From positions 1,860,001-1,924,000 of the forward strand of contig NZ_DAJPEN010000001.1 in NCBI RefSeq assembly GCF_025993685.1: DNA of 64,000 nt. The letters are read 5' to 3'. Shown here piece after piece: positions 32,858-41,355 of this stretch (its first letter is position 1; the number at the start of each line of letters is the position of its first letter). The notes under the pieces were generated by a model, which did no database searches, had not been told where the DNA came from, and worked only from the letters and a program-made list of their open reading frames with translations. Made by a program: the position numbers and the translations under genes. This stretch comes from Bacteroides mediterraneensis (GTDB lineage Bacteria; Bacteroidota; Bacteroidia; Bacteroidales; Bacteroidaceae).

Positions 32858-35170
32858 TCAATTTCTGTTCAGTATTCCTGAATCTTTATCTTTATTCTGC
32901 ATCTTCAGTTTCACGCCTGACTTGGACTTTCCGAATGAAAAATTGTAAGCAAGATTTATATATACCATATTGGCATTGTTGATGATTCTCTCGGTTTCTG
33001 TACGTTGCAGAAGCAATGTTCCTGATACGGATGTAACCTGTTTCCATGAATCATAGAACGGGTATCTTATGCCTCCGGTAATGGTCAGGTTCTTGACTGG
33101 CTTGTAAAACAGTTCTGCCGATGCCATACTTGGTATGTTTTTCGTCGTCTGTCCGATAAGGGATTTTTTCTGAGTCTGGAAAAACAGCTGCAAGCCCCAT
33201 TTATTGTAAGCAAGATATATTGACGGAATAATCGAATAGCCCGTATGATTCCACCGTGAATCGCCCAGTCTGTTTATCTGATGGAACACTTCAGAGTACA
33301 GTCTCAACCTGAGTATATTGTTTGAAAACGGGTACCATTGCAGAAACAGGCTGGCTTTCATGTTCTGAGCGTTGTCCAGGTTACCAAATGTCTCAATGAT
33401 GTTTGTATCATCCGATTGGAAAATCGGTGCGATGGCATCTTTTGTATATGAATATCCCACCTCAGCATTGATTATAAATTTCTTGAAGCCTTTGAAGTAT
33501 GACAGCAACAGATTGTGATTGTTGCTCGGGGTCAAATTCGGATTTCCCGCGAATAAATAATTGGGATCCTTGAAATAAGGATTGTAAGTGAGTGAAGACA
33601 CTGACGGGTTTTCAGTGTTCACCTCATAATTGAACATCAAATCCGAACTCTGGTCTATGAAATATCCCAATTTCACCTGCGGGCGGAAATAGGTAAAGTT
33701 GTAGGCCTTGTTTTCAATGGTGGTAAATATATTGTTGTTTACACCGGCGCTTATACTGTAATTGAATCTTTCTCCCAACATTCCCGTTATTCCTAAATAG
33801 GAATAAATTTCATTGGTTGTTATTTTGTTGTTTGAAGGCAGGTTGTTCTGAACGCTGTTATTGTACATATATCTGGCTCCCACATACAGGTTCGTCTTCT
33901 TCATTTTATAGTTATAAAGAGCCTCGCCGATAACGGAGTATTTATCCGTATTTATGACCGTTGCCGTCTCAAAATCCGTTTTTTCATCCAACAGTTCCTC
34001 GTATTCATAGTCATAGTCTGACTTATAGTAAGTACCGACAAGATTCATTATCAGCTCATGTTTGGAACCGAATGATTTACTGAAATACATATCCATAACC
34101 GGACTGATGTATTTGTCTCTGTCTGAACTTTCACCGGTTTTAATGGATTCCACGTCATTTATTCTTGACGTGATGTCCTGCATTGAGGAACGTCTGCGGT
34201 TCAATGAGTTGAGTGACAGTTTTGCACTGAAGAGATAGTTGTCCGTTTTCGAATTGTTGAAGCTGATTTCAGCCATCTGCTGTTCATAGGCATACGGGCT
34301 GTTGCGTCCGCTTTTTGTCTTTTGGTAATCTGTTTCCCCGACAGAATATGCCATTTCTTCATCCAATACCCTTTTGTTATAGTTCCTGTAATTGATATTG
34401 TATGTTACGCCTATCTGTGAATTTCCCCAGTTGTATTTGAAGTTGACCACATTGTTGCCGAAGCCTGTGGTCACAGCATTCTGGGTATTGATGCCGACAG
34501 AACCTCCGTCCTGCTTTTCTTTGGTCACAACATTTATGACCGCTCCCAATCCCATATTGGAGTATTGGATGGGCGGTTGTGTGTAATAGTCTATTTTTGC
34601 AATGTTCTCGGGCGATATGACAGAGAGGTCAGCAGGAGTTGACGGAACCCCGTTAATCAGGATCTTTACTGCCTTGCCGTCAATTGATGAGACACTCTGG
34701 TCAAGAACCTGTATCTTGGGCAAAAATTCCAATGCGGACAATGCACTGCTGTATTGTCCCTTTTCAGCATTGGTCAATTTATATTCTTTCTTGTCGGCAA
34801 ATCTTTTCACCATGCTTGCAGTTACGACGACCTCTTCCAGATTCATGGAACTTTCCTGCAGGCGGATTATTCCCAAATCAGTAGTCTTGTCCAGTTTCAG
34901 ATCTTGATGATAATTCGAGTAGCCCAAGAATGAGATTTCAACACCATAATTCCCGGACTTCAGTCCTTCTATGGCAAATTGACCTTCACCGTCCGTGGTT
35001 CCTCCTTTGTAATAAAGAGAATCCGATTTAGATCTGATTACTACAGAGGCCCCAGTTATAGGCTGTTCCTTGGAATCTTTCACCACACCCTTGACAGTAT
35101 GTTGGGCCCATGCCGGTATTGTACACATGATACTGCAAAGCAGCAAAAAAATAAGTTTCAATCTTCTCAT
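32858..35170 (-). CDS. TonB-dependent-receptor-like barrel with carboxypeptidase-like N-terminal domain
   Basis: 770 residues with a signal peptide ending IPAWAQ. Residues 25-110 are a CarboxypepD regulatory-like domain (TVKGVVKDSKEQPITGASVV), followed by the motif LEEVVVTASMVKRFADKKEY, a plug (FLPKIQVLDQ, VKILINGVPSTPADL, IAKIDYYTQPPIQYSNMG) and an outer-membrane barrel. No SusD is present. The upstream ORF start is TTG, so the ATG at 35170, where the signal peptide begins, is used. A symmetric element at 35229 lies about 60 bp upstream and recurs before the S41 gene at 40068. Confidence 0.88.
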   Translation of the reverse strand: MRRLKLIFLLLCSIMCTIPAWAQHTVKGVVKDSKEQPITGASVVIRSKSDSLYYKGGTTDGEGQFAIEGLKSGNYGVEISFLGYSNYHQDLKLDKTTDLGIIRLQESSMNLEEVVVTASMVKRFADKKEYKLTNAEKGQYSSALSALEFLPKIQVLDQSVSSIDGKAVKILINGVPSTPADLSVISPENIAKIDYYTQPPIQYSNMGLGAVINVVTKEKQDGGSVGINTQNAVTTGFGNNVVNFKYNWGNSQIGVTYNINYRNYNKRVLDEEMAYSVGETDYQKTKSGRNSPYAYEQQMAEISFNNSKTDNYLFSAKLSLNSLNRRRSSMQDITSRINDVESIKTGESSDRDKYISPVMDMYFSKSFGSKHELIMNLVGTYYKSDYDYEYEELLDEKTDFETATVINTDKYSVIGEALYNYKMKKTNLYVGARYMYNNSVQNNLPSNNKITTNEIYSYLGITGMLGERFNYSISAGVNNNIFTTIENKAYNFTYFRPQVKLGYFIDQSSDLMFNYEVNTENPSVSSLTYNPYFKDPNYLFAGNPNLTPSNNHNLLLSYFKGFKKFIINAEVGYSYTKDAIAPIFQSDDTNIIETFGNLDNAQNMKASLFLQWYPFSNNILRLRLYSEVFHQINRLGDSRWNHTGYSIIPSIYLAYNKWGLQLFFQTQKKSLIGQTTKNIPSMASAELFYKPVKNLTITGGIRYPFYDSWKQVTSVSGTLLLQRTETERIINNANMVYINLAYNFSFGKSKSGVKLKMQNKDKDSGILNRN

Positions 35171-35228
35171 GACGGATAGCTGTTTTTTGTACAAAAGTAA
35201 GGTTCAGCAAGAAAAAGCAGCTATAAAA

Positions 35229-35255
35229 AGGCTGACATTTTACTGACATCAGCCT
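35229..35255 (-). promoter_or_regulatory. AGGCTGA...TCAGCCT symmetric element before the receptor gene
   Basis: AGGCTGA and TCAGCCT face each other around ATTTTACTGACA. A near copy (40131-40166) lies at a similar distance before the S41 peptidase gene. It may be an operator or a 5' UTR hairpin. Confidence 0.4.
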
Positions 35256-35372
35256 GACAATCTATTATAGGCTTTATATCTTAATTTAATGCTATCTACA
35301 AATAGATAACAATCCACACATTCACAGTGTTACATTACTATTTTTGTTCCTCAGAATCATAGATTAAATAAT

Positions 35373-35418
35373 AAAAAAGGGAGAATCTTTCGGCGTATTG
35401 CCGGCGGATTCTCCCTTA
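35373..35418 (-). terminator. Hairpin terminator (family copy 4)
   Basis: AAAAAAGGGAGAATC pairs with GATTCTCCCTT, with the inner CGGCGTATTGCCGGCGG segment as in copy 3. It lies just downstream of the aspartyl protease gene. Confidence 0.85.
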
Positions 35419-35441
35419 AATTCTATTGAAACACAATGTGC

Positions 35442-36806
35442 TTACTGTTTCTCTGCAAATGGGATGGCCTCCATGTACATATCCTTTAAGTTGATAATCA
35501 CTTTTGAGAACTGTTCCAGGGCGTTCAAACCAAGCACACCGTCTTCTGTACCATTAGAAAAGGCAGTTGTCTTTAGTTGTCCAGTATGCAAATCAATGCC
35601 CGTATTCACCTTGATAGAGTCAATCGTTGCGGTGCCGTTTCCTATCTGAATTTTCATTTGCGGTAACTTGTAGGTGCGGGTAATTGCCACGCCCCCTATT
35701 CCAGCAACGCGCAGTGAATCGGGCACCCCTGCGGCATCCACCTCTTGACGGTGACGGTTATACCAGGTAGGCTCCATATTAGTGTAATAAAAACCTGTGT
35801 CAAAAAGAAAATAGAGAGGATGTCCGGTTTCATCCACTGTTTTTAATTGCAACAATTCATTATCTGTACCTATGAGGTTGCTTTTGCCCAGCGGATTTGG
35901 AGTCGGTGTGGCAGGAATAATAAGTTCTCGGTGGGCAAAGTCTAACTGAATTTCCTGCATACAAAACATGACAGGAAGTCCGATGACAGGGGGAAGCTGG
36001 TATTTTTCATTAAACTTATCGGCCTCTTCATGTCCGGTATGAGTATCAATTACAGCAAAAGGAACATTTACCCAGGTCATTCCGCCGATACGTAATGTAT
36101 CTGCGATAGCATATCCCCCCTCTTTCAAACCTCCAACACCTGCCACGGTAATGTCGGTATCCAAAGAACGCAATCCATATTCCTTTGCCAATTTGGGAGT
36201 TATCAGGTTTCTTCCGGCTCCTGTATCGAACAGGAAACGCCCTTCTTTTCCATTGATGCTTCCGTCCATTTCAATGGAGTGTTGCCCACCTTTGTTTGCA
36301 AGCACCATCGGAATACGGTATTCACCCGATTTATGAAGCGGCCGATAGAAAGGACCGCAAGCAGCCAACGCACGATACTGCTGTGCCTGAGCTTTATATG
36401 GTTCGGTTAGGGTGCTATCAGTTCCCATTGCGGTCAGTTGGTCATAGAGATTCTGAAGAAGATCGGCTGCATCATTGTAATGCCCGATTCTTGCCAGATT
36501 AGTACTTAACAGAATAACCATGCTCATGGTTTGATCCCCTAACTCTTGTTGATGATTGTTCAGCAAATCAGCAAGTACGGTACATGCCGAATCCGGTCGG
36601 TTAAAATAATGATGCGTCATGGCAGTAGCCAACTGGCGTAAAAATGGTGATATGGAATCGGCAGGAGTTGTTTTCAATGCCTGTTCCAGCTCAAACCAAT
36701 TACTTTCATTGATAAGTTGTCCGACTCGTACATCGACATTCTGCGCTTGTATGCCCAGAGAAACGAGCAAGCAGAAAATAGTACAAATTTTTTTGAACAT
36801 AATCAT
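35442..36806 (-). CDS. Exported retropepsin-like aspartyl protease
   Basis: 454 residues with a signal peptide (MIMFKKICTIFCLLVSLGIQ). The first 170 residues are helical, TPR-like. Two retropepsin-type halves follow: RFLFDTGAGRNLITPKLAKE and YFLFDTGFYYTNMEPTWYN, each with a D-T-G active-site motif, and the flap-like VAGVGGLKEGGYAIADTLRIGG. Both catalytic aspartates are in one chain, as in pepsin-like monomers. A close paralogue lies at 41356. The upstream 80 bp are also conserved between the two. Confidence 0.85.
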   Translation of the reverse strand: MIMFKKICTIFCLLVSLGIQAQNVDVRVGQLINESNWFELEQALKTTPADSISPFLRQLATAMTHHYFNRPDSACTVLADLLNNHQQELGDQTMSMVILLSTNLARIGHYNDAADLLQNLYDQLTAMGTDSTLTEPYKAQAQQYRALAACGPFYRPLHKSGEYRIPMVLANKGGQHSIEMDGSINGKEGRFLFDTGAGRNLITPKLAKEYGLRSLDTDITVAGVGGLKEGGYAIADTLRIGGMTWVNVPFAVIDTHTGHEEADKFNEKYQLPPVIGLPVMFCMQEIQLDFAHRELIIPATPTPNPLGKSNLIGTDNELLQLKTVDETGHPLYFLFDTGFYYTNMEPTWYNRHRQEVDAAGVPDSLRVAGIGGVAITRTYKLPQMKIQIGNGTATIDSIKVNTGIDLHTGQLKTTAFSNGTEDGVLGLNALEQFSKVIINLKDMYMEAIPFAEKQ

Positions 36807-36893
36807 GATATTTATATTTTACTTTTATTCGTATTTTTCTGTAGTAATAAGAACATTTTATGTAATCTAACCGTAAAAATACCATTTTCATGC

Positions 36894-37652
36894 TTATGAA
36901 CCAAGCATACAGGCAGAAAGATTGATAATAAAATGCAAGGATACTGAAGTGCCGAAACCATGCTTGATTCTCACATAGCTAAACATCAAAGCACTCGGTA
37001 TCTTAACACCTTCTTTTAAGACAATCCGAATCCATTCGCCTATATCCATTGCACTGAGGTCATAATTTATAATATGTAGTATGGAAAAGGAAAGTACCAG
37101 AATCCATAACCAGATTTTGAAATTGACCTTTGAAACCCATTTATATCCCCAAAGCCACGTGATCAATGCTAAAATTGCACATGAAAAAAGTCTTACCCAT
37201 GTAACATGGTAAACCTTGGTGGAAAATATGATGGCCGATAAAAAGAACATTATCGCTGCACTTGACAATGTAATGTACAGCCTCTTGCGTTTGAGAGGCA
37301 GACGGAAGGCTGTTTCTTCCAGTATAGGCGGCAGTAAAAGGATAACCCATAGTGGCAAGGTCTGTACAGAATTTCCGATACTTGTTTCTACGCTTTCCGA
37401 ATAAAACACAAGGTCAGCAAAATGATATACAAAAGTAAAAGATATATGGATAATAAAGAACCACAGTACAGTTTTTAAGATACTGACGATTTTGAAATCC
37501 GAGACCAGAACATCTCTTGGGGAAATTACAAAACGTGCCATGTCACGCAATCTGCCACTCTTTTTATATGACAAATAAAGAATAGCAATGAAGCAGACTG
37601 CAATCAGGACAAGACATAAAATAAATCCGATATAGGATAGTGGCTGGTTCAT
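36894..37652 (-). CDS. CPBP-family intramembrane glutamic endopeptidase
   Basis: 252 residues with about seven membrane segments. The three CPBP motifs are present: EETAFR (glutamate dyad plus Arg), FSILH and HFIIN. Family members (Rce1/CAAX-protease-like) cleave within membranes and often process peptides or confer bacteriocin self-immunity. It overlaps no neighbour and lies 8 bp after the DUF6624 gene, so it is probably co-transcribed. Fragments of a second copy are seen at 40344 and 42803. Confidence 0.88.
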   Translation of the reverse strand: MNQPLSYIGFILCLVLIAVCFIAILYLSYKKSGRLRDMARFVISPRDVLVSDFKIVSILKTVLWFFIIHISFTFVYHFADLVFYSESVETSIGNSVQTLPLWVILLLPPILEETAFRLPLKRKRLYITLSSAAIMFFLSAIIFSTKVYHVTWVRLFSCAILALITWLWGYKWVSKVNFKIWLWILVLSFSILHIINYDLSAMDIGEWIRIVLKEGVKIPSALMFSYVRIKHGFGTSVSLHFIINLSACMLGS

Positions 37653-37660
37653 AAGATTTT

Positions 37661-38353
37661 CTATTTGCTTGTGTTCATATTTTTCAGTAATCCCATCTTT
37701 TTCATTTGATGAACCGTCAGTTCCGGATTGTAAATTACATCACATCCAGCCGTAGCCTTAAGGACCTGGATATAGGTTTCAATATCACCGGCACCAATTT
37801 CACTGCGAAGTTCATTCAACCTTTTGGCATCTTCTACGGGCCAGATATAGATAACCTGCCGGCCGTCTACAGTGACGGTATAAGATTGTGTTCCATATTT
37901 CTGCGGCTTACCTTCTCTCATTCTGATTCTATCTGTCAAAACGGCATAATCGCCGGCACTTATCAACTCTTTTCGTACAGCTTCTTCCATTATCGGGAGA
38001 TGTTTTTTCTGGAATTTCAGATCGGCATGATCTACAATCAACCATATAGCTTTATAGGATTGCGATGACAAACCTTCCGGCAATCCTTTCTTCAATATTG
38101 AAGCAACAAGAATCTGATTTTCCTTGTCAATCACCTGCATCTGCCCCTGAAATAGCATAAGAGAATCTATTACAGAGACCGGAACGTCATTAGCTCCGGC
38201 ACTGTTCAACTTGCTCATCAGAGTCATGGACTCCGTTCTGATTTTCTGGTCACTTTCATAGGCTCCCAACAACAGGGAATCTATTTTCTGAATACTTTGT
38301 GCCTTCAGGGATGTGCTTAGTACAAGCAGAATGGATATAAATATGTGTTTCAT
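37661..38353 (-). CDS. DUF6624 exported protein
   Basis: 230 residues with a signal peptide ending SLKAQ. The C-terminal half has LPIMEEAVRKELISAGDYAV, LTDRIRMREGKPQKYGTQ and KRLNELRSEIGAGDIETY, the pattern of the DUF6624 family, whose function is unknown. It is encoded between the S41 peptidase and the CPBP protease with spacings of 17 and 8 bp. Confidence 0.75.
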   Translation of the reverse strand: MKHIFISILLVLSTSLKAQSIQKIDSLLLGAYESDQKIRTESMTLMSKLNSAGANDVPVSVIDSLMLFQGQMQVIDKENQILVASILKKGLPEGLSSQSYKAIWLIVDHADLKFQKKHLPIMEEAVRKELISAGDYAVLTDRIRMREGKPQKYGTQSYTVTVDGRQVIYIWPVEDAKRLNELRSEIGAGDIETYIQVLKATAGCDVIYNPELTVHQMKKMGLLKNMNTSK

Positions 38354-38370
38354 AAAAACCGTTTTTGAAA

Positions 38371-40068
38371 TCAGATGTGTCCTCCTTGCAGATAGTCAAT
38401 TGCCGCCTGCAGCTGTTCATCCACCCCACGTATCATTCCTTCGGCCGAGGGTTCCACAACCTTATCTATTTTCACTCCATTACGCTGGGCATTTGTTCCG
38501 TCAGGATAGCATATTCCGGCACCTGTAATGTTGAATGAAGCATAAGGGAGCTGGATTCTTGTCACATCACCATCAGCACCTGCTGTCTGGCTTCCGATAG
38601 TCACAGAACCCGGTATAGTTTGCAGAAACATTGTAAAGTATTCAGACATAGATTGCGAATGCGCATTCACCAATAAAACGACTTTTCCTTTATAGAGTTT
38701 ATCCGGTTCAGATGTTTTTCTCGTCGATACCGTAGTTCGGATGAAACCACCTGGCCGATGAGCTTGTGGCAATAAAACTTCTGCTGCTTCTCTAGCCTGA
38801 GAAAAGAAGAAAGTGGGCAATAGCTTGTGGAGCACATCGTATTCTGCCGGATATGCACGTAAATCGATAATTAGTTTATCACAAGATGCCAAGAAATTCT
38901 CCAAATCCTGTTCATCTTTGCAAGTAAGATTGCTGATATTTATATAACCTATACCGCCCGCCACTTCTTTAAATTCAGGCTTAGTTGAAGTATTTTGTGA
39001 TGAAAACCTCCTGTTGACAAACTTGCTTCCGTCAACAGACGAAATCCTGATAGTATAAGTTTTACCTCCGCGTACATACTCGACACAAGCTTCATTTTTC
39101 GCAGTCAACAGAGTGGCATAGGAACCGTCTCTCAGAAGTGAGCTCCGGTTGGAATGAGGTATGTATGGAGCAAGTTCATCCAGACGCTTGATAGGACTGA
39201 CAGAATCAATGAGAATGATTTCATCACCGATTTCAAAATTATTGGGTACAAGAGAACATGTATCGGTTACGAACAATCGGTCTTCTGCAAATTGACACAT
39301 CAAAGGGACAAAGTGCCCTCCGAAAATCGGGACGTACCACGAATTGACGTGTGTGTCACACAATTCGGAAGCCATTCTGGAATACAAAGCGGAGAAGCTG
39401 ACAGAACGGTCAAACGCCAATGCAATATATTCTGCAAATACATCATCCCACGGACGGTCTGTGAGATTACGGTTAGGCGAATAGCTGTCCACTGCATTCC
39501 AGAATTTGGCAACACCGAGAAGACGGTATGCCATATCATCTTGCGGTATGTCTGAATATTGTGCCTCAATATACGAAACGTTGACAGGTGTCTGTTTTAC
39601 GTATTGGTTATTTCCCGGGTCAGCATCTCTGAGCCTCACAAGACTATCACTCAACGATTTACCCAAAGAAAAAGAATCTGAAATCCAGTTGAAATCATTA
39701 AAAGTCTCTATGTTTTCGTCGTCTTCTTCATCACGTATTGCATAAGGGCCCAATCCTGATATCCATTTTAAACAAATGTCATTTTTCATGGAATCCGGTG
39801 CCTGAAGGACATCATTTAATAAACAGAAATATTCAGCATCCGCATTGATAGAACGGGAAGCAAAAGCTGGATGGTGATACTTGGCAAACCCCCAAATCCG
39901 TGAGGCCTGGACAATCGCATGGATTTGCAAACTGTCGGGTTCTTCCGGCAGTTTAAGTTCGGCATAAGCCTGCTCTGTTGAAAGTGACTTTGTTTCTACA
40001 CTACAACTATAAAAAGTCAGGCCTGCAATAATGAGAATGACTTGAAATAAAATGCAATTCCGTTTCAT
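38371..40068 (-). CDS. Exported S41-family peptidase (second)
   Basis: 565 residues; lipobox-like LTFYSC in the signal region suggests a lipoprotein. The S41 core has IGYINISNLTC, KLIIDLRAYPAEYDVLHKL, VLLVNAHSQSMSEYFTMFLQ (nucleophile Ser region) and IGSQTAGADGDVTRI. The long N-terminal 200 residues are helical. It is first in a series with DUF6624, CPBP and the aspartyl protease, so four exported or membrane proteins, three of them proteases, may share one promoter. Confidence 0.86.
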   Translation of the reverse strand: MKRNCILFQVILIIAGLTFYSCSVETKSLSTEQAYAELKLPEEPDSLQIHAIVQASRIWGFAKYHHPAFASRSINADAEYFCLLNDVLQAPDSMKNDICLKWISGLGPYAIRDEEDDENIETFNDFNWISDSFSLGKSLSDSLVRLRDADPGNNQYVKQTPVNVSYIEAQYSDIPQDDMAYRLLGVAKFWNAVDSYSPNRNLTDRPWDDVFAEYIALAFDRSVSFSALYSRMASELCDTHVNSWYVPIFGGHFVPLMCQFAEDRLFVTDTCSLVPNNFEIGDEIILIDSVSPIKRLDELAPYIPHSNRSSLLRDGSYATLLTAKNEACVEYVRGGKTYTIRISSVDGSKFVNRRFSSQNTSTKPEFKEVAGGIGYINISNLTCKDEQDLENFLASCDKLIIDLRAYPAEYDVLHKLLPTFFFSQAREAAEVLLPQAHRPGGFIRTTVSTRKTSEPDKLYKGKVVLLVNAHSQSMSEYFTMFLQTIPGSVTIGSQTAGADGDVTRIQLPYASFNITGAGICYPDGTNAQRNGVKIDKVVEPSAEGMIRGVDEQLQAAIDYLQGGHI

Positions 40069-40130
40069 CTATATTTTTAATTATAAGTATCACAATAATG
40101 GTTTATATAAGCTATATCAGTAATAAACAA

Positions 40131-40166
40131 AGGCTGAATCGCTATTTTATTGACATAAATCAGCCT
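40131..40166 (-). promoter_or_regulatory. AGGCTGA...TCAGCCT symmetric element before the S41 operon
   Basis: Same outer arms as at 35229, with the inner ATTTTATTGACATAAA. It lies about 63 bp before the ATG at 40068. Confidence 0.4.
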
Positions 40167-40343
40167 AACCAATCTGTAAAGAATATGATACAGTCAAGAA
40201 TTCTTTCTATGAATTTATCGAACTTCCTTTTTACACCTTTCCAGTATATTTTTCCCATAAAAACGATTCTCTTCTAAAACAAGCCACAATCTGCTATTCT
40301 GTCTATGCAAATATACTATTTTTTCACATCAGCCCCCCACACA

Positions 40344-40373
40344 CAGTCTTTAAGATATTGCCGATTTTGAAAT
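40344..40373 (-). pseudogene. Fragment of a CPBP protease gene
   Basis: About 30 bp closely match 37469-37498 in the CPBP gene. On the minus strand this reads NFKIGNILKTV, against DFKIVSILKTV in the intact gene. It is a remnant of a second copy disrupted near the AAA/nuclease relic. Confidence 0.45.
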
Positions 40374-40430
40374 TAAACACACAATTTTCCTCATTCCCAA
40401 TCGGACTTTCTGTTTCCTGTATTCCGTTTG

Positions 40431-40461
40431 TTTGAATGTTCGTCTAAAATTACTACATTCG
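40431..40461 (+). promoter_or_regulatory. Promoter of AAA/nuclease copy B
   Basis: TTTG and TACATTCG with a 19-bp spacer, as for copies A and C. It is intact although the gene is not. Confidence 0.6.
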
Positions 40462-40485
40462 CAGTAGAATCAAAATCCAGTGGTT

Positions 40486-40995
40486 ATGAGCGAGCTATAT
40501 CCGGTAGGAGTGCAGAACTTTGAGAAAGTGATTTTGGAACGGTTACGAATATGTCGATAAAACTGCCTTGATTTACGAGTTGTTTAACACAGGGAGATTC
40601 AGTGCTTCGTGGAGGAAGTGATGGCGGGCAAGGTGGACGATTTCTTCGACCGCCTGAAGACGATGTTCGCCGACATCCCTTACGAGCTGGCCCGCGACCG
40701 CGAGGTGCACTACCAGAACATCCTGTACATCATCTTCAAGCTGATGGGCTTCTACGTGCAGGTGGAATACCACACGAGCCGCGGACGGATTGACCTGGTG
40801 CTCCAGACGCAGGACTACATGTACGTCATGGAATTCAAGCTGAACGGCAGTGCGGACGAGGCGCTGGCACAGATTCGAGAGAAAGGCTATGACGCTCCTT
40901 TTACCAAAGACAGCCGCACGGTCTACCGGATTGGCGTCAACTTCAGTGACGAGCTGCGGAACATTCAGGAGGTGAAAGTAGAAGTGGGAAAATAA
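40486..40995 (+). pseudogene. Internally deleted AAA/nuclease gene, copy B
   Basis: The first 110 bp match copy C, then the sequence jumps to the last 400 bp of the gene. By comparison with copy C the bases equivalent to 44707-45754 (1048 bp) are missing, with AG shared at the junction. A 1-bp insertion near 40538 shifts the frame to a stop (CGATAA, near 40560) before the junction. Both the Walker A and B region and the middle are lost; the nuclease C-terminus remains readable from an internal ATG at 40609, but its expression is doubtful. Confidence 0.88.
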
Positions 40996-41017
40996 TTTGT
41001 ATGACTGCATAGATAAG

Positions 41018-41064
41018 TTGAAAACGCCTTGAAGAAGTGAGAAATTCTTCAAGGCGTTTTCTAT
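41018..41064 (+). terminator. Long hairpin terminator behind copy B
   Basis: GAAAACGCCTTGAAGAA pairs perfectly with TTCTTCAAGGCGTTTTC around an 8-base loop. Its right arm leads directly into palindrome array 2. Confidence 0.85.
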
Positions 41065-41075
41065 GTTTTCCACAA

Positions 41076-41160
41076 GGAAAACGTATGTTTCTCTGCCGGA
41101 AAACGTACGTTTCGACTTCGGAAAACATACGTCTCCGGGAAGGAAAACGTACACATCAGA
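41076..41160. repeat. 22-bp-period palindrome array (array 2)
   Basis: Units start at 41076, 41098, 41120 and 41142, exactly 22 bp apart. Each starts GGAAAACGTAyGTTT-like and is followed by a 7-bp variable spacer. The core AAAACGTACGTTT is a near-perfect palindrome. It sits between convergent gene ends, as in array 1. Confidence 0.8.
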
Positions 41161-41263
41161 CGGATGTTCCCAAGAAAACAAGGGGGGAGCTGGTCAATTT
41201 CTTCCACAGCTTTGAAAAACCGTTCCTTTTTCGTATCTTTCAGGACGAGATTTACCTTAACTA
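41146..41263. repeat. Repeat block related to 31618-31740
   Basis: About 118 bp sharing long stretches with 31618-31740, including TTTGAAAAACCGTTCCTTTT. It carries a coding-like relic (SFEKPFLFRIFQDEIYL) on the plus strand without an intact gene. Confidence 0.5.
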
Positions 41264-41355
41264 CACTATTATCACTCCAATATGTGTTCCGGTATGGTTA
41301 CAGTACTTAATATTCCTGTAATCTGATAGTCCAATCCTATTGAAATACAATGCGT

